DNA of 50,240 nt from Paracoccaceae bacterium. GTDB lineage: Bacteria; Pseudomonadota; Alphaproteobacteria; Rhodobacterales; Rhodobacteraceae. Made by a program: the position numbers and the translations under genes. The notes beneath the pieces were generated by a model. That model ran no database searches. It was given only the letters and a program-made list of their open reading frames with translations, and had not been told where the DNA came from. Numbering within the stretch: position 1 is the first letter of the stretch; each line of letters starts with the position of its first letter. The stretch covers positions 1 to 50,240 of the forward strand of contig JACVZW010000059.1 in the NCBI GenBank assembly GCA_014654775.1, in the 5' to 3' direction. This document shows positions 15,967 to 25,777 of this stretch, one piece after another.

Positions 15967-17946
15967 TCAAGCCACTGCGGTCGGTTGCAGCGGGAGCGGT
16001 GGCACTGCCGGAGGGGCAGGGGCATCGGACTGTTTGCTGGTATAGCCCGTCCCCGCCCTACGCATCAGGTCCTGCACGGCTGCGACATCCTCGTCCTCTG
16101 TGGCGCGGTCAAGTGAATCGAGCAGTGTGGCAAGCTGTTGCAGTGGCAGGAAGTCTTCCTGCGCGGTCATGATCTTGGGGTGGGCGGTTGGCCGGGCATC
16201 ATCGGCGATCAGCAGTTCTTCATACAGCTTTTCGCCAGGGCGCAGGCCCGTAATCCTTATGGCGATGTCGCCATCAGCACCATCCTCGCCTTCCAAATAC
16301 GGGCGAATGCCCGACAACGATGCCATCCGCAGCGCGAGGTCGAGGATGCGAACGGGCTGGCCCATGTCGAGCAGAAACACGTCCCCGCCACGGGCCATCG
16401 CGCTGGCCTGAATCACCAGCTGGGCGGCTTCGGGGATCGACATAAAATAGCGGGTGATTTCCGGATGCGTCACCGTGATCGGGCCGCCACCTTGGATCTG
16501 CTGGCGGAAAAGCGGGATGACTGAACCGGACGAGCCGAGGACATTCCCAAAGCGCACCATCGAAATGCGCGTACCGGGCTGGATTTCTGCGAAGGCCTGA
16601 CAAACCATTTCGGCGACACGCTTGGACGCGCCCATGATGTTGGTCGGTCGGACGGCCTTGTCGGTGGAGATCAGCGTAAAGGATGCCACGCCCGCGGCGA
16701 TGGCGGCCTCGAGCATCGTCTTGGTGCCGAATACGTTGTTGCGCACGCCTTCGGCGACGTTGTCCTCGACCAGAGGGACATGCTTATAGGCGGCGGCGTG
16801 GTAGACCGTGTCGACGTGATGACGGGTCAGCGTGTCCCGCAGCCGCCGTTCCGACTGCACGGAGCCAAGGATCGCGTGGATCCTTGGCGGATCCGTCAAG
16901 GTTGCGGCGAGCGCCGTCAATTCCATTTGGATTGTGTAGAGCGCGGCTTCGGATTGTTCGAAGAGGATCAGATCGCGCGGGCCTTCGCGCAGGATCTGGC
17001 GGCACAGTTCGCTGCCGATCGAGCCGCCTGCCCCTGTGACCATCACGACCTTGTCACGGATATTGGCCGACATGAGGTCGGGCACGGGGGCAACCGGATC
17101 GCGACCGAGAAGATCTTCCTCCGACACATCGATGATGTCCGACATGCGGGCCCGTCCCGAAACGATGTCATCCATGCTGGGGACGGTGCGCACGCGGACG
17201 CCCAATTCGGCGAGGTGTTCGATGATTTCGCGCCGTCGAGAGCGCGGCGCGCGCGGCATGGCAAGAAGGGCGAGGTCGATCCCGAAATTCTCGATCAGCG
17301 TGGGCATCTCGGCCGGAGAGATGACGCGCAGGCCGTTCACTTCGTTGCCATTCAGGGCAGGGTTGTCATCAACCAAAGCCAGAGGAAGATAATCGTTTCC
17401 GCGCAGAAGAGAGGCAACAAGCTGTTGGCCGGATCGACCCGCGCCGTAGATGAGGACGGGCCTGAGGCCACGCCGCAACTCGCGCCGGAAGAGTTCGCGG
17501 AGCAGAAAGCGCAGACCGCCCACGGAAATCAGGGCAAGCATGGCATAGATGCCGGGAACCGATCGGGGAACGGCCAAAGTGAAGAGTTGGGAGATGAAGA
17601 AAAGGAAGACGGCCGATACGGCAATGCCGCGTGCTATGGTGATGAAGGCGCGGGACGAGATGTAGCGGATGACTGCGCGGTAGAAGCCGGTGATGGCGAA
17701 GAGGAAAATGGTGACCGGCAAGGTCAGGCCGATGGCGACCCAAATGCGGGGATCGGAGAGAAAGAAGAAGCTGTCATAGCGCAGGCCCATCGCAAGGATG
17801 AAACTGCCCACGAGCAGGACGCAATCGGCCGCGACTTGCAGAAGCCGCTTTTGCGGGCGGGAAAGTGAAAGCAGTCGGACCAGACCGGAGGGTGCTACGG
17901 ATGCTTTGGTTTTGCGGGAGGTGCTGGGAGGCATCGGAGCGGTCAT
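15967..17946 (-). CDS. FlaA1/CapD/WbpM-type nucleoside-diphosphate-sugar 4,6-dehydratase
   Basis: 659 residues from an ATG at 17946 (an in-frame TTG at 17964 is an alternative; neither has a good Shine-Dalgarno). The N-terminal 170 residues hold four membrane helices, then a first Rossmann domain with YGAGRSGQQ, then the catalytic short-chain dehydrogenase domain with VTGAGGSIGSE and a STDKAVRPTNIMGASK segment. This full-length membrane form is the WbpM/CapD/PglF type, which converts UDP-GlcNAc to the 4-keto-6-deoxy sugar, the first step towards bacillosamine, QuiNAc or FucNAc sugars. It supplies a ketone that the DegT aminotransferase and NeuD-like acyltransferase could use in a PglF-PglE-PglD-like pathway. 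The last residues are Pro/Ala rich. Confidence 0.9.
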   Translation of the reverse strand: MTAPMPPSTSRKTKASVAPSGLVRLLSLSRPQKRLLQVAADCVLLVGSFILAMGLRYDSFFFLSDPRIWVAIGLTLPVTIFLFAITGFYRAVIRYISSRAFITIARGIAVSAVFLFFISQLFTLAVPRSVPGIYAMLALISVGGLRFLLRELFRRELRRGLRPVLIYGAGRSGQQLVASLLRGNDYLPLALVDDNPALNGNEVNGLRVISPAEMPTLIENFGIDLALLAMPRAPRSRRREIIEHLAELGVRVRTVPSMDDIVSGRARMSDIIDVSEEDLLGRDPVAPVPDLMSANIRDKVVMVTGAGGSIGSELCRQILREGPRDLILFEQSEAALYTIQMELTALAATLTDPPRIHAILGSVQSERRLRDTLTRHHVDTVYHAAAYKHVPLVEDNVAEGVRNNVFGTKTMLEAAIAAGVASFTLISTDKAVRPTNIMGASKRVAEMVCQAFAEIQPGTRISMVRFGNVLGSSGSVIPLFRQQIQGGGPITVTHPEITRYFMSIPEAAQLVIQASAMARGGDVFLLDMGQPVRILDLALRMASLSGIRPYLEGEDGADGDIAIRITGLRPGEKLYEELLIADDARPTAHPKIMTAQEDFLPLQQLATLLDSLDRATEDEDVAAVQDLMRRAGTGYTSKQSDAPAPPAVPPLPLQPTAVA

Positions 17947-18087
17947 CCTGATGTCAACACGCAATCAACTGAGGCGAAAACCTAACGGCTGCAATGAAGT
18001 CCGGCACGGTACGATCACCACTCTAAAACGCGCGGATACAGAGCGCCGCTCCTAATTAAACAAGTTGGAGCGAGCGGCAAGGCAAAA

Positions 18088-18111
18088 GGCCCCGGCAGTG
18101 CTGCCGGGGCC
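18088..18111 (-). terminator. Rho-independent terminator of pnp
   Basis: An 11-bp perfect GC-rich inverted repeat (arms GGCCCCGGCAG / CTGCCGGGGCC, 2-nt centre) followed on the minus strand by TTTT. It lies 27 bp past the pnp stop codon. Confidence 0.85.
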
Positions 18112-18137
18112 TTGTTATCGGCGGAAGGGTGTAGCGA

Positions 18138-20279
18138 TTACGCCTCTTCCGTTTCGCCTTTCTTCTCGACGATCTCTTCGCCGGTTTCCTGATCGACCAT
18201 CTTCATGCCCAGACGGACCTTGCCGCGGTCGTCGAAGCCCAGAAGTTTGACTTTCACTTCCTGGCCTTCCTTCAGGATCTCGTTCGGGTGGTTCAGGCGC
18301 TTGTTGGCGATCTGGGACACGTGGACCAGACCGTCGCGCTTGCCGAAGAAGTTCACGAAGGCGCCGAAATCGACCAGCTTCACCACACGACCCGTGTAGA
18401 TGTGGCCTTCTTCCGGTTCCGCTACGATCGACCAGATCATGTCATAGGCGCGCTTGATCGCATCGGCGGAGCTCGACGCGATCTTGATCACGCCGTCGTC
18501 GTTGATGTCGACCTTGGCACCCGAGGTTTCCACGATCTCGCGGATGACCTTGCCGCCCGAGCCGATCACTTCGCGGATCTTGTCGGTGGGGATGGTCAGC
18601 GTTTCGATCTTGGGCGCGTATTCGCTGAAGCCCTGCGGGGCGGACAGCGCCTTGTTCATCTCGCCCAGAATGTGCAGGCGGCCGTCCTTGGCCTGTGCCA
18701 GCGCCTGTTCCATGATCTCGGGCGTGATGCCCGCGACCTTGATGTCCATCTGGAGCGAGGTGATGCCGTTTTCGGTGCCCGCGACCTTGAAGTCCATGTC
18801 GCCCAAGTGATCCTCGTCGCCGAGGATGTCGGTCAGCACGGCCCAGCGGCCATCGTCTTCAAGGATCAGGCCCATGGCCACACCCGCAACAGGTGCCTTC
18901 AGCGGAACGCCCGCATCCATCATCGACAGCGAGCCGCCGCAGACCGAGGCCATCGAGGAGGAGCCGTTCGATTCCGTGATCTCGGACACGACGCGGACGG
19001 TGTAGGGGAAGTCGGTCGGTGCGGGAAGAACCGCCTGCAGTGCGCGCCAGGCCAGTTTGCCATGGCCGATCTCGCGGCGACCGGGCGAGCCCACGCGACC
19101 CACTTCGCCGACCGAATAGGGCGGGAAGTTGTAGTGCAGCAGGAAGTTAGAGCGCGAGTTGCCGTGCAGCGCGTCGATGATCTGCTCATCCTCGCCGGTG
19201 CCCAGCGTCGTCACGACCAACGCCTGCGTTTCACCGCGGGTGAAGAGGGCCGAGCCGTGGGTGCGCGGCAGGACGCCGGTTTCCGAGATGATCGGACGCA
19301 CGGTCTTGTTGTCGCGTCCGTCGATGCGTGCGCCACCAGTGATGATGTCGCCGCGCAGGATGGCGCTTTCCAGCTTCTTGATGGCCGAGCCGAGGTCAGC
19401 ATCGGCCCGGTCTTCGTCCGACAGCGCGGCCTTGATCGCATCGACGGCAGCCGAGATCGCGTTGGTGCGGTCCTGCTTGTCCTTGATGGCGAAGGCGGCG
19501 CGCATCTGGGTTTCGCCTGCCGCCTTCACGCGGGCATAGAGGGCCGAGTAATCCGGCGGCGAGAAGTCGAAGGGTTCTTTCGCGGCGTCTTCGGCGAGGT
19601 CGATGATCAGGTCGATCACCGGCTGCATCGCGGCATGGCCAAACTTCACCGCGCCGAGCATTTCTGCCTCGGTCAGTTCATAGGCTTCGGATTCCACCAT
19701 CATCACGGCGTCTTTGGTGCCCGCGATGACGAGGTCGAGGCGCTGGTCGGGGTTGTTGCGCAGGTTCTGCAGATCGTCGACCGACGGGTTCAGAACATAT
19801 TCGCCGTTCGAGAAGCCGACGCGCGCCGCGCCGATCGGGCCCATGAAGGGCACGCCCGAGATGGTGAGGGCGGCGGAGGCCGCGATCATCGCCACGATGT
19901 CGGGTTCGTTGTGCAGGTCATGCGACAGCACCGTCGCCATGACGAGGACTTCGTTCTTGAAGCCGTCCACGAAGAGCGGGCGGCAGGGACGGTCGATCAG
20001 GCGGGAGGTCAGCGTTTCCTTTTCCGAAGGACGCGCCTCGCGCTTGAAGAAGCCGCCCGGGATCTTGCCGGCGGCGTAGTATTTTTCCTGATAATGCACG
20101 GTCAGGGGGAAGAAGTCCTGCCCCGGCTTTGCGCTTTTCGCAAAGGTGACGTTGGCCATGACCGAGGTTTCGCCCAGCGTGGCGATCACGGTGCCGTCGG
20201 CCTGACGGGCAACCTTCCCGGTTTCCAGAGTGAGCGTTTCACCGCCCCACTGGATCGATTTCTTGATAACGTTGAACAT
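18138..20279 (-). CDS. pnp: Polynucleotide phosphorylase
   Basis: 713 residues, the normal length of bacterial PNPase. Two RNase PH-like domains are present, with [10 protein letters not shown] and the phosphate/RNA-binding '[11 protein letters not shown]' segment, then a KH domain ([15 protein letters not shown], about residues 560-575) and an S1 domain near 625-695 ending in an acidic tail. It degrades RNA 3' to 5' phosphorolytically and is usually part of the degradosome. In many bacteria it follows rpsO directly; here a plus-strand chemoreceptor-like gene separates the two. The ATG at 20279 is followed by the standard [13 protein letters not shown] start. Confidence 0.98.
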   Translation of the reverse strand: MFNVIKKSIQWGGETLTLETGKVARQADGTVIATLGETSVMANVTFAKSAKPGQDFFPLTVHYQEKYYAAGKIPGGFFKREARPSEKETLTSRLIDRPCRPLFVDGFKNEVLVMATVLSHDLHNEPDIVAMIAASAALTISGVPFMGPIGAARVGFSNGEYVLNPSVDDLQNLRNNPDQRLDLVIAGTKDAVMMVESEAYELTEAEMLGAVKFGHAAMQPVIDLIIDLAEDAAKEPFDFSPPDYSALYARVKAAGETQMRAAFAIKDKQDRTNAISAAVDAIKAALSDEDRADADLGSAIKKLESAILRGDIITGGARIDGRDNKTVRPIISETGVLPRTHGSALFTRGETQALVVTTLGTGEDEQIIDALHGNSRSNFLLHYNFPPYSVGEVGRVGSPGRREIGHGKLAWRALQAVLPAPTDFPYTVRVVSEITESNGSSSMASVCGGSLSMMDAGVPLKAPVAGVAMGLILEDDGRWAVLTDILGDEDHLGDMDFKVAGTENGITSLQMDIKVAGITPEIMEQALAQAKDGRLHILGEMNKALSAPQGFSEYAPKIETLTIPTDKIREVIGSGGKVIREIVETSGAKVDINDDGVIKIASSSADAIKRAYDMIWSIVAEPEEGHIYTGRVVKLVDFGAFVNFFGKRDGLVHVSQIANKRLNHPNEILKEGQEVKVKLLGFDDRGKVRLGMKMVDQETGEEIVEKKGETEEA

Positions 20280-20522
20280 CAGCGGATCCTATCTGAGGGT
20301 GTCCGGCCCCTGCCGGCCCCCCGTTTTCATGGCGGCCCCATTGCCGCCGCCCCCTATCCTTCGCATGTGGCCGGGGGCATGGCCTCACGTCGCAGATGGG
20401 CGGCGCATACAGGAAAAGCGGGTCGTTGGAAAGGACGCAGATTCGCCCGCGCGCCTGCACCGCCGATAAGCGAATGTTAGATTTTTGGCGCCAGTCTTTC
20501 CCCCAACTTGCAGGAGGACTGG

Positions 20523-21554
20523 ATGCTGGACGCACATGCAACGCTCGACCGTCGGATCAATCTGCGGCTGGTGCTGGATAAGGCCATCGATGCGGCTGTC
20601 CTGATCGATGACAGGAACTGCATCATCTATCTCAACGCCGCTGCCGAACGTCTGTGGGGCCATCACGAAGCCGAGGTGATCGGGCGCAACGTCGAGATTT
20701 TGTTGCCCGCAGACCTGCGCGGACCGCATGAGACCCGGGTCAATCGGCCTTCGGGGACGCAGAAGACCTTTGTCACGGGATCGCCGCGCGAGGTGCAGGT
20801 GGACCGCAAGGATGGTCGCAGGGTGTGGGTTGCGCTGTCGATGTCGCCGCTGCGCGCCGAGGATGGCACGGCGTGCTGCGCCGTTTTCGCGCGGGACGTC
20901 ACCGAAGACAGGAAGAACCGCGTCGCCATACGCCAGACGTTGGAAAGCACGATGGATGCCGTGGTGTCGATCGATGCCGCCAACATGGTGACCTTTTTCA
21001 ACGCCGCCGCCGAAAAGCTCTGGGGCTATACGGCGGCCGAGGTTGTGGGTCAGAACGTCAAGATGTTGGTCCCGCCGCAGATGCAGGGGGATCATGACGG
21101 GTTCGTCAACCGCCATCGGAAAACGGGTGAGAACCGGATCGTGGGCACCAGCCGGGAAGTCAGCATCCATCGCAAGGACGGCCAGATCGGCACGGCGATC
21201 CTGTTGCTGTCGATGATCGATCTGGGTGATGGGACGAAGCTTTACACCGCTTTCCTGAAGGACATCACCGCGCAGAAGGCGATGGCCAGCCGGACGATTA
21301 GGGTGGTGCAGGATCTGCTAGGCAACATCATCCAATTCAACCAGCGGATCGGGACGATCGCGCAGATGACGAACCTTCTGTCGCTGAATGCCTCGATCGA
21401 GGCGGCGCGGGCGGGGGATGCGGGGCAGGGCTTTGCCATCGTGGCGCAGGAGATCCGCAAGCTGGCCAATCAGGTTTCGGACATCACGGACGAGATCGAG
21501 GGGCTGGTGGAAAACGGCCAATCCAGCGTGCAGGAGATGGGCAGGCATCTGTGA
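20523..21554 (+). CDS. Soluble chemoreceptor-like protein with two FixL-type PAS domains
   Basis: 343 residues from the ATG at 20523, 5 nt after a strong AGGAGG; a TTG 15 nt upstream is in frame but unlikely. There is no membrane segment. Two PAS domains occupy about 10-125 and 132-250. Both resemble the FixL oxygen-sensing PAS: aligned to Bradyrhizobium FixL H200/R206/R220 they carry H69/R75/R89 and H191/R197/R211 with identical spacing, so each could bind heme. The C-terminus (about 275-335) has only the hairpin-tip core of a methyl-accepting chemotaxis domain ([19 protein letters not shown]), without the usual long methylation helices. A cytoplasmic oxygen or redox sensor feeding CheA is the inference. 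It is followed by a shared terminator. Confidence 0.82.
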   Translation: MLDAHATLDRRINLRLVLDKAIDAAVLIDDRNCIIYLNAAAERLWGHHEAEVIGRNVEILLPADLRGPHETRVNRPSGTQKTFVTGSPREVQVDRKDGRRVWVALSMSPLRAEDGTACCAVFARDVTEDRKNRVAIRQTLESTMDAVVSIDAANMVTFFNAAAEKLWGYTAAEVVGQNVKMLVPPQMQGDHDGFVNRHRKTGENRIVGTSREVSIHRKDGQIGTAILLLSMIDLGDGTKLYTAFLKDITAQKAMASRTIRVVQDLLGNIIQFNQRIGTIAQMTNLLSLNASIEAARAGDAGQGFAIVAQEIRKLANQVSDITDEIEGLVENGQSSVQEMGRHL

Positions 21555-21562
21555 CAAAGGAA

Positions 21563-21589
21563 AACGCCCGCGCGGGTGGCGCGGGCGTT
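21563..21589. terminator. Bidirectional terminator between the PAS chemoreceptor gene and rpsO
   Basis: An 11-bp perfect stem (AACGCCCGCGC / GCGCGGGCGTT) with a 5-nt loop. The minus-strand side is followed by TTTCCTTT, giving a good terminator for rpsO; the plus-strand side has a weaker T-rich tail and can serve the chemoreceptor gene. Confidence 0.82.
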
Positions 21590-21611
21590 CCTGTTCCTGC
21601 TGCGCTGCGGA

Positions 21612-21881
21612 TCAGCGGCGCAGGCCGAGGCGCGAGATGAGCGAGGCATAACGGGCCTCGTCCTTGGCCTTGAGATAGTCCAGCAGCTTGCGGCGCTGGG
21701 CAACCAGCATCAGAAGGCCACGGCGAGAGTGGTTGTCCTTCTTGTGGGTCTTGAAATGCTCGGTCAGGGTCGCGATGCGCGACGACAGGATGGCGACCTG
21801 AACCTCGGGCGAACCGGTGTCGCCTTCCTTGGTCGCGTAGTCCTTGATCAGGCGGGTCTTTTCTTCGACGGTGATCGACAT
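21612..21881 (-). CDS. rpsO: 30S ribosomal protein S15
   Basis: 89 residues starting [12 protein letters not shown] with the conserved [11 protein letters not shown] and [12 protein letters not shown] motifs that contact 16S rRNA. The start at 21881 is set by AGGAG 9 nt upstream; the longer open frame to 22067 is not supported. S15 nucleates the platform of the small subunit. It is transcribed alone here, with its terminator at 21563-21589, and divergently from the first RTX gene. Confidence 0.98.
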   Translation of the reverse strand: MSITVEEKTRLIKDYATKEGDTGSPEVQVAILSSRIATLTEHFKTHKKDNHSRRGLLMLVAQRRKLLDYLKAKDEARYASLISRLGLRR

Positions 21882-22192
21882 CGGATATCTCCTGTGAAGA
21901 GGGTGAAGGCACAAGCCGGGATGTCGTCCAGCAGGGCCTATGGAACCGCTACCCGAGTCGCGAAACCCGGGGCGGATGCGGGCGTATAGGGGGAATTTCC
22001 GCGAAAGGAAAGCCCTTTTCCCTTGTTCCACAGCGGTTGCGGATGGCCGAGGGGCCGGGGATTTCATTTACCAAGCCTGCAGATAGCGGGCCGGCGGCGG
22101 GGCGTTTTGCTGGAGTCGCGGGGGTGATTCTGGCACCATTTCGGGGTGTGGCGCGCCGGGGGCGGCGTGGTGTGTGTGGTCAGGGGTGTGGC
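21882..22192. other. Intergenic region between divergent rpsO and first RTX gene
   Basis: About 310 bp with no supported gene. It must hold the rpsO promoter and leader (S15 is often autoregulated through its leader) and the promoter of the RTX gene, but no convincing -35/-10 pair or leader fold was recognised by eye. Part of it stays open in frame with the RTX gene back to 22037. Confidence 0.5.
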
Positions 22193-23236
22193 ATGTTGGC
22201 CTTGATGGGGCTTATTGGGCTTGTCGCCGCGGGCGTTGCCGCGGATGCCGTTCTGAACAGTTCCGATCCGGAGGACGATCCCGCCGACGAGGACGGGGTG
22301 GAGACTGCCGAGCAAGGCGTCGCGGCAAGCTCTGTCGATGCGGACGGCGCGCGGTTGGAGGCGGCGGAAATGGCGGCCGCAGGGGCCGCGCTGGCCGAAA
22401 GCCTTGCCGAAGAGGGCGTCGCGCTGAGCGATGATCTGCCGGACGAGCCCGATCCGGCCACCCGTCAGACGGGGACGGCAGCGGGCGACATCCTGAATGG
22501 CGGGGGTGGTGACGACACGCTGATCGGCGGCGACGGTCAGGATGCGCTGGCCGGATCGGGTGGGAATGACGTGCTTTGGGGCGGCGACGGCGCGGATGTT
22601 CTGGACGGCGCGGCGGGGGATGACCTGCTGCAGGGGCGGGCCGACCATGACACGATCACCGCAGGCGCGGGGGCGGACACGCTGCGCGGTGGTGCGGGCG
22701 CGGATCAATTGGCGGGGCAATCCGGCGATGACCTGATGGCGGGCGGTCTGGGCGAGGACAGTCTGCTGGGCGGCGAGGGCAATGATACGGCGCGGGGCGG
22801 TGCCGGGGCGGATTGGCTGGAGGGCGGCTGGGGCGATGATGCGCTGTCTGGCGGTACCGGGGATGACACGGTGGATGGCGGGGCGGGGAATGACACGCTG
22901 AATGCCGGGACGGGGGCGGATTTCCTGAATGGCGGCGCTGGGAATGACCTGCTGCGCCTGACTGGCGGCACATTTGCGACCGGCGGGGAGGGGGCGGATC
23001 GGTTCGAGTTGATGCCGATGGAGGCCGGGGCGGGAATGGCGACGGTGGCGGATTACGACCCCGGAACCGACCGGCTTGTCGTGATGTTGGAGCCTGCGGC
23101 GGGCGGCGCGGTGCCCGAGGTTGCGGTGCGGGAGTCTGGCGAGGACGCGCTGATCCTTGTGGACGGCACGGTGGTGGCGCGGGTCATCGGTGCGGCGGGT
23201 TTGACGGCGGATCAGTTGATCCTTCAGCCTGCCTGA
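22193..23236 (+). CDS. Short RTX calcium-binding repeat protein with N-terminal hydrophobic segment (copy 1)
   Basis: 347 residues from the ATG at 22193. Residues 1-20 are hydrophobic (MLALMGLIGLVAAGV) with no basic residue, followed by an acidic Asp/Glu-rich linker of about 80 residues. About thirteen nonapeptide repeats of the GGxGxDxLx type follow, which fold as a calcium-binding beta-roll. The C-terminal 70 residues begin with a VADYDPGTDRL motif and end in a hydrophobic strand (LILQPA). RTX repeats are typical of type I secreted proteins, which have a C-terminal signal and no N-terminal hydrophobic segment, so the export route is unclear. Three relatives with the same plan occur at 41.1, 45.9 and 47.5 kb. 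The stop overlaps the convergent hydrolase gene by 13 bp. Confidence 0.85.
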   Translation: MLALMGLIGLVAAGVAADAVLNSSDPEDDPADEDGVETAEQGVAASSVDADGARLEAAEMAAAGAALAESLAEEGVALSDDLPDEPDPATRQTGTAAGDILNGGGGDDTLIGGDGQDALAGSGGNDVLWGGDGADVLDGAAGDDLLQGRADHDTITAGAGADTLRGGAGADQLAGQSGDDLMAGGLGEDSLLGGEGNDTARGGAGADWLEGGWGDDALSGGTGDDTVDGGAGNDTLNAGTGADFLNGGAGNDLLRLTGGTFATGGEGADRFELMPMEAGAGMATVADYDPGTDRLVVMLEPAAGGAVPEVAVRESGEDALILVDGTVVARVIGAAGLTADQLILQPA

Positions 23237-24120
23237 GTGAAGAAGGGCAGGAAGGCGTCCAGCACGGCCTGCGGGTTTTCCTCCATCACGAAATGGCCCG
23301 AGTCGCAGGACGTATCGGTGACGTGATCGGCCCAGCGCCGCCAGATGCCTGCCGGATCGCCGGTCCGGGCGGGAAAGCCGTGGTGGCCCCAGAGGAAATG
23401 CAGCGGGGCGGCGATGCGGCGGCCTGCGTCGCGGTCGGCGATGTCATGCGCGCGGTCGGTGGTCGCTCCGGCGCGGTAATCGGCACACATGGCGTGGATG
23501 CGGGCCGGGTCCTGTGCCTGCGCGCGATAGGAGGCCAGCGAGGCGGGCGGAAAGACGTCCAGCGATTTCGCCCGGGTCCAGCCTTGCAGCGTATGGTCGA
23601 GCCAAGCCACGGGATCGGCGGCGATCATGCGTTCCGGCACGGGGGCGGGTTGGGCGAGGAAGGTCCAGTGCCAAGCCGACATGGCAAGGTCATAGCCCCA
23701 AGCATCCCAGTATTCCGCCGTGGGGGCGATTTCGATGATGCCCAGCCGCCGCACCCGCGCGGGATGGTCGAGCGCGAGGCGATAGGACACGCGCGCGCCC
23801 CGGTCGTGACCGAGGATATGGGCGGAGGGTAGGCCTATGTGATCCATCAGCGCGACGACATCGGCGGCCATCTGCCGCTTGGAATAGGTGGTGTGGAGGG
23901 AATCGTCGGGGGGCGCGTCGCTTTGGCCATAGCCGCGCAGGTCGGGGATGATGACACGGAAGCGCGAGGTGAAGGCGGGCGCGACGCGCGCCCAGCAAAG
24001 GCTGTTTTCGGGAAAGCCGTGCAGCAGGATCAGGGCTTCGCCCGCGCCCGCCTCCTGCACCGACAGGGTGATGTCCGGCAGGGCGACAGGTCGGCGGGTG
24101 AAACCGGGGATTTCGGTCAT
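23224..24120 (-). CDS. Alpha/beta hydrolase, fluoroacetate-dehalogenase-like
   Basis: 298 residues. HGFPEN (34-39) forms the oxyanion loop and the nucleophile is D106 in GHDRGAR. All pocket residues of Rhodopseudomonas fluoroacetate dehalogenase are present at a constant offset of four: R107 and R110 (substrate carboxylate), H151, W152 and Y215 (halide), H276 (base). The third member of the triad, D134 there, is E130 here. The known family hydrolyses haloacetates, and close relatives act as epoxide or other ester hydrolases; the substrate cannot be fixed from sequence. The ATG overlaps the stop of the DUF1643 gene (ATGA), so they are cotranscribed. Confidence 0.85.
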   Translation of the reverse strand: MTEIPGFTRRPVALPDITLSVQEAGAGEALILLHGFPENSLCWARVAPAFTSRFRVIIPDLRGYGQSDAPPDDSLHTTYSKRQMAADVVALMDHIGLPSAHILGHDRGARVSYRLALDHPARVRRLGIIEIAPTAEYWDAWGYDLAMSAWHWTFLAQPAPVPERMIAADPVAWLDHTLQGWTRAKSLDVFPPASLASYRAQAQDPARIHAMCADYRAGATTDRAHDIADRDAGRRIAAPLHFLWGHHGFPARTGDPAGIWRRWADHVTDTSCDSGHFVMEENPQAVLDAFLPFFTQAG

Positions 24121-24641
24121 GGCTGGGACCTTTGCGGCCACGGCTCGGGCTGCTGATCGTAGCCGATATAGAGCGGATGCTTCGGATGGCCGTCCTTCGA
24201 CAGGCCGAGGGTGAAGAGTGGGCGCTGCGTGGCGCGGAGAAGTGCCTCGACTTGCGGGCCGCGGTTCAGATGCGCGCCATGAGTGCCCCAAGCACAGAGG
24301 ATGCGGTCGGCCCAATCGGTGGCGCTGTCTTGGATGGCGGCGTCATTGGCGGGGCCGATCGGATCAGGTTCCGCCCGCATGACGCGCGGGTCGGTGGCGC
24401 GAAAGGCGAAGATGTTGGTGACGCGGAAAGACCCGAAGCCCAAGGCGCGGGCGCGGCGTTCGCAGCGTTCCACGGTGGGATCGTTCTGGAACTCCGTCGC
24501 GGTGGAGGGGTTGAGCATGACGAAGAGTGCTTTCGGCCCCGCCGGGTTCCAGACACGGGTCAGCAGGTAGCGATAGCTTTCGCAGGGCGAGTAGACGGCG
24601 GTGGAGGCGGCGTCGCCCTTCTGGTGGTGGCGGGTGATCAT
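24117..24641 (-). CDS. DUF1643 family protein
   Basis: 174 residues from the ATG at 24641, with the family hallmark LNPSTATE near residue 44 followed by DPTVERCERRA and VTNIFAFRATDP. The longer frame to 24935 crosses a repeat element and the end of truB and is rejected. The biochemical function of DUF1643 is not established. It is coupled to the dehalogenase-like hydrolase by an ATGA overlap and lies downstream of truB on the same strand, separated from it by a hairpin element. No signal peptide or membrane segment is present. Confidence 0.85.
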   Translation of the reverse strand: MITRHHQKGDAASTAVYSPCESYRYLLTRVWNPAGPKALFVMLNPSTATEFQNDPTVERCERRARALGFGSFRVTNIFAFRATDPRVMRAEPDPIGPANDAAIQDSATDWADRILCAWGTHGAHLNRGPQVEALLRATQRPLFTLGLSKDGHPKHPLYIGYDQQPEPWPQRSQP

Positions 24642-24682
24642 GCGTGGTCGCCTGTGGCTGGCCGCTGGGGGCATTCTGCCCC

Positions 24683-24724
24683 GTATGCCACTGGTTCTTG
24701 AACCGGTGGCGAACCGTGGCATAC
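24683..24724. repeat. Nested inverted repeat preceding a GAGTATTT element
   Basis: Outer arms GTATGCCAC / GTGGCATAC pair perfectly. The inner arms CCACTGGTTC / GAACCGGTGG share three bases with the outer arm and pair with one mismatch, so they are an alternative fold. It lies 6 bp before the GAGTATTT motif, an arrangement also seen at 40.2 kb. Confidence 0.6.
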
Positions 24725-24730
24725 CCCTGA

Positions 24731-24752
24731 GAGTATTTTTCCCAAGATGAAG
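24731..24752 (+). repeat. GAGTATTT intergenic element, copy 1
   Basis: A 22-bp motif beginning GAGTATTTTT and ending CCAAGATGAAG. It matches the copy at 34405-34426 (minus strand) at all but one position and the copy at 40216-40237 with a few changes. Located between truB and the DUF1643 gene. Confidence 0.65.
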
Positions 24753-24762
24753 TGGGAAGAGG

Positions 24763-25665
24763 TCAGTTGAAGACCCGGCTGGGGTGGAGTTCGCCCGCCT
24801 GATAGCGCCCGATGGCGATGGGGCGGCCTTGATAGGAGGCCCAGACCTCTGTCCCCCAGTCGATGCCGGAAGCGATGACCATGCCGGGATTGCCGTTGCG
24901 GATGCGCGCCGCGCCTTCGGGTGTGGCGGTGACATGGGGCAGGTCTTCCAGCGCGATCTCCAGCGGTTTCAGGTAGCTGTCGAGTTCGGGGCTATGGGCC
25001 ATCTGGTCGATCTCGTCGAGGGTGAGGCCATCCTTGGCTTCGAAGGGGCCGGACCATTCGCGCCGCAGCCAGAGGACATGGCCATGGCAACCGAGCGCCG
25101 CGCCAAGGTCGCGGGCGATGGAGCGGACATAGCCGCCCTTGCCGCAGACCATCTCAAGGAGCGCATGGTCGGGATCGGGACGGTCGATCAGGTCAAGGCG
25201 TTCCACCCAAAGCGGGCGGGGCGCGAGGTCGAGGCGTTCGCCTTCGCGGGCAAGATCATAGGCGCGTTCGCCATCCACCTTCACGGCCGAGAATTGCGGC
25301 GGCACCTGTTCGATCTGGCCCCGAAAGGGGGCGAGGGCGGCGCGGAGGGCGTCATCCGTCGGGCGGGCGGTAGAGGTGGCGATAACGCTGCCTTCGGCAT
25401 CGTCGGTGGTGGTGGCGGCACCGAAGCACACCATGAAGCGATAGCATTTCAGCGCGTCGGTGATGTGGGGGACGGTTTTCGTCGCCTCTCCCAGAGCCAC
25501 GGCAAGGACGCCGGTCGCGGCGGGGTCAAGCGTGCCGGCATGGCCCGCCTTCTGTGCGGCGAGCGCCCATTTCACCTTGTTCACGACGGAGGTGGAAGTG
25601 ATCCCGGCGGGCTTGTCCACGATGAGCCAGCCCGAAACCGCCCTGCCTTTTTTCCCGCGCGCCAT
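24763..25665 (-). CDS. truB: tRNA pseudouridine-55 synthase
   Basis: 300 residues from the ATG at 25665, set by GGAGG 6 nt upstream. The catalytic aspartate lies in [11 protein letters not shown] (about residue 46), and [10 protein letters not shown] at the start and [12 protein letters not shown] are standard TruB motifs. It makes pseudouridine 55 in the T loop of tRNA and needs no cofactor. It belongs to the conserved truB-rpsO-pnp neighbourhood, here spread out by inserted genes. It is divergent from pgsA with about 110 bp between them. Confidence 0.97.
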   Translation of the reverse strand: MARGKKGRAVSGWLIVDKPAGITSTSVVNKVKWALAAQKAGHAGTLDPAATGVLAVALGEATKTVPHITDALKCYRFMVCFGAATTTDDAEGSVIATSTARPTDDALRAALAPFRGQIEQVPPQFSAVKVDGERAYDLAREGERLDLAPRPLWVERLDLIDRPDPDHALLEMVCGKGGYVRSIARDLGAALGCHGHVLWLRREWSGPFEAKDGLTLDEIDQMAHSPELDSYLKPLEIALEDLPHVTATPEGAARIRNGNPGMVIASGIDWGTEVWASYQGRPIAIGRYQAGELHPSRVFN

Positions 25666-25777
25666 GCCTGCCTCCGTGGGTGAAGGCGGCCTGCTAACGA
25701 AGCGGCGGGCGCGCGTCAACCGCCGATGGTCGCTTTGCCCTTTTCCCCGGTGGCCTTCCCCTGCTATCCCTTCGGCC

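Noticed and set aside
18288-20480. 730-codon plus-strand open frame
   Set aside because: Antisense to pnp; it is kept open by the GC-rich codon pattern of pnp and shows no recognisable domain.
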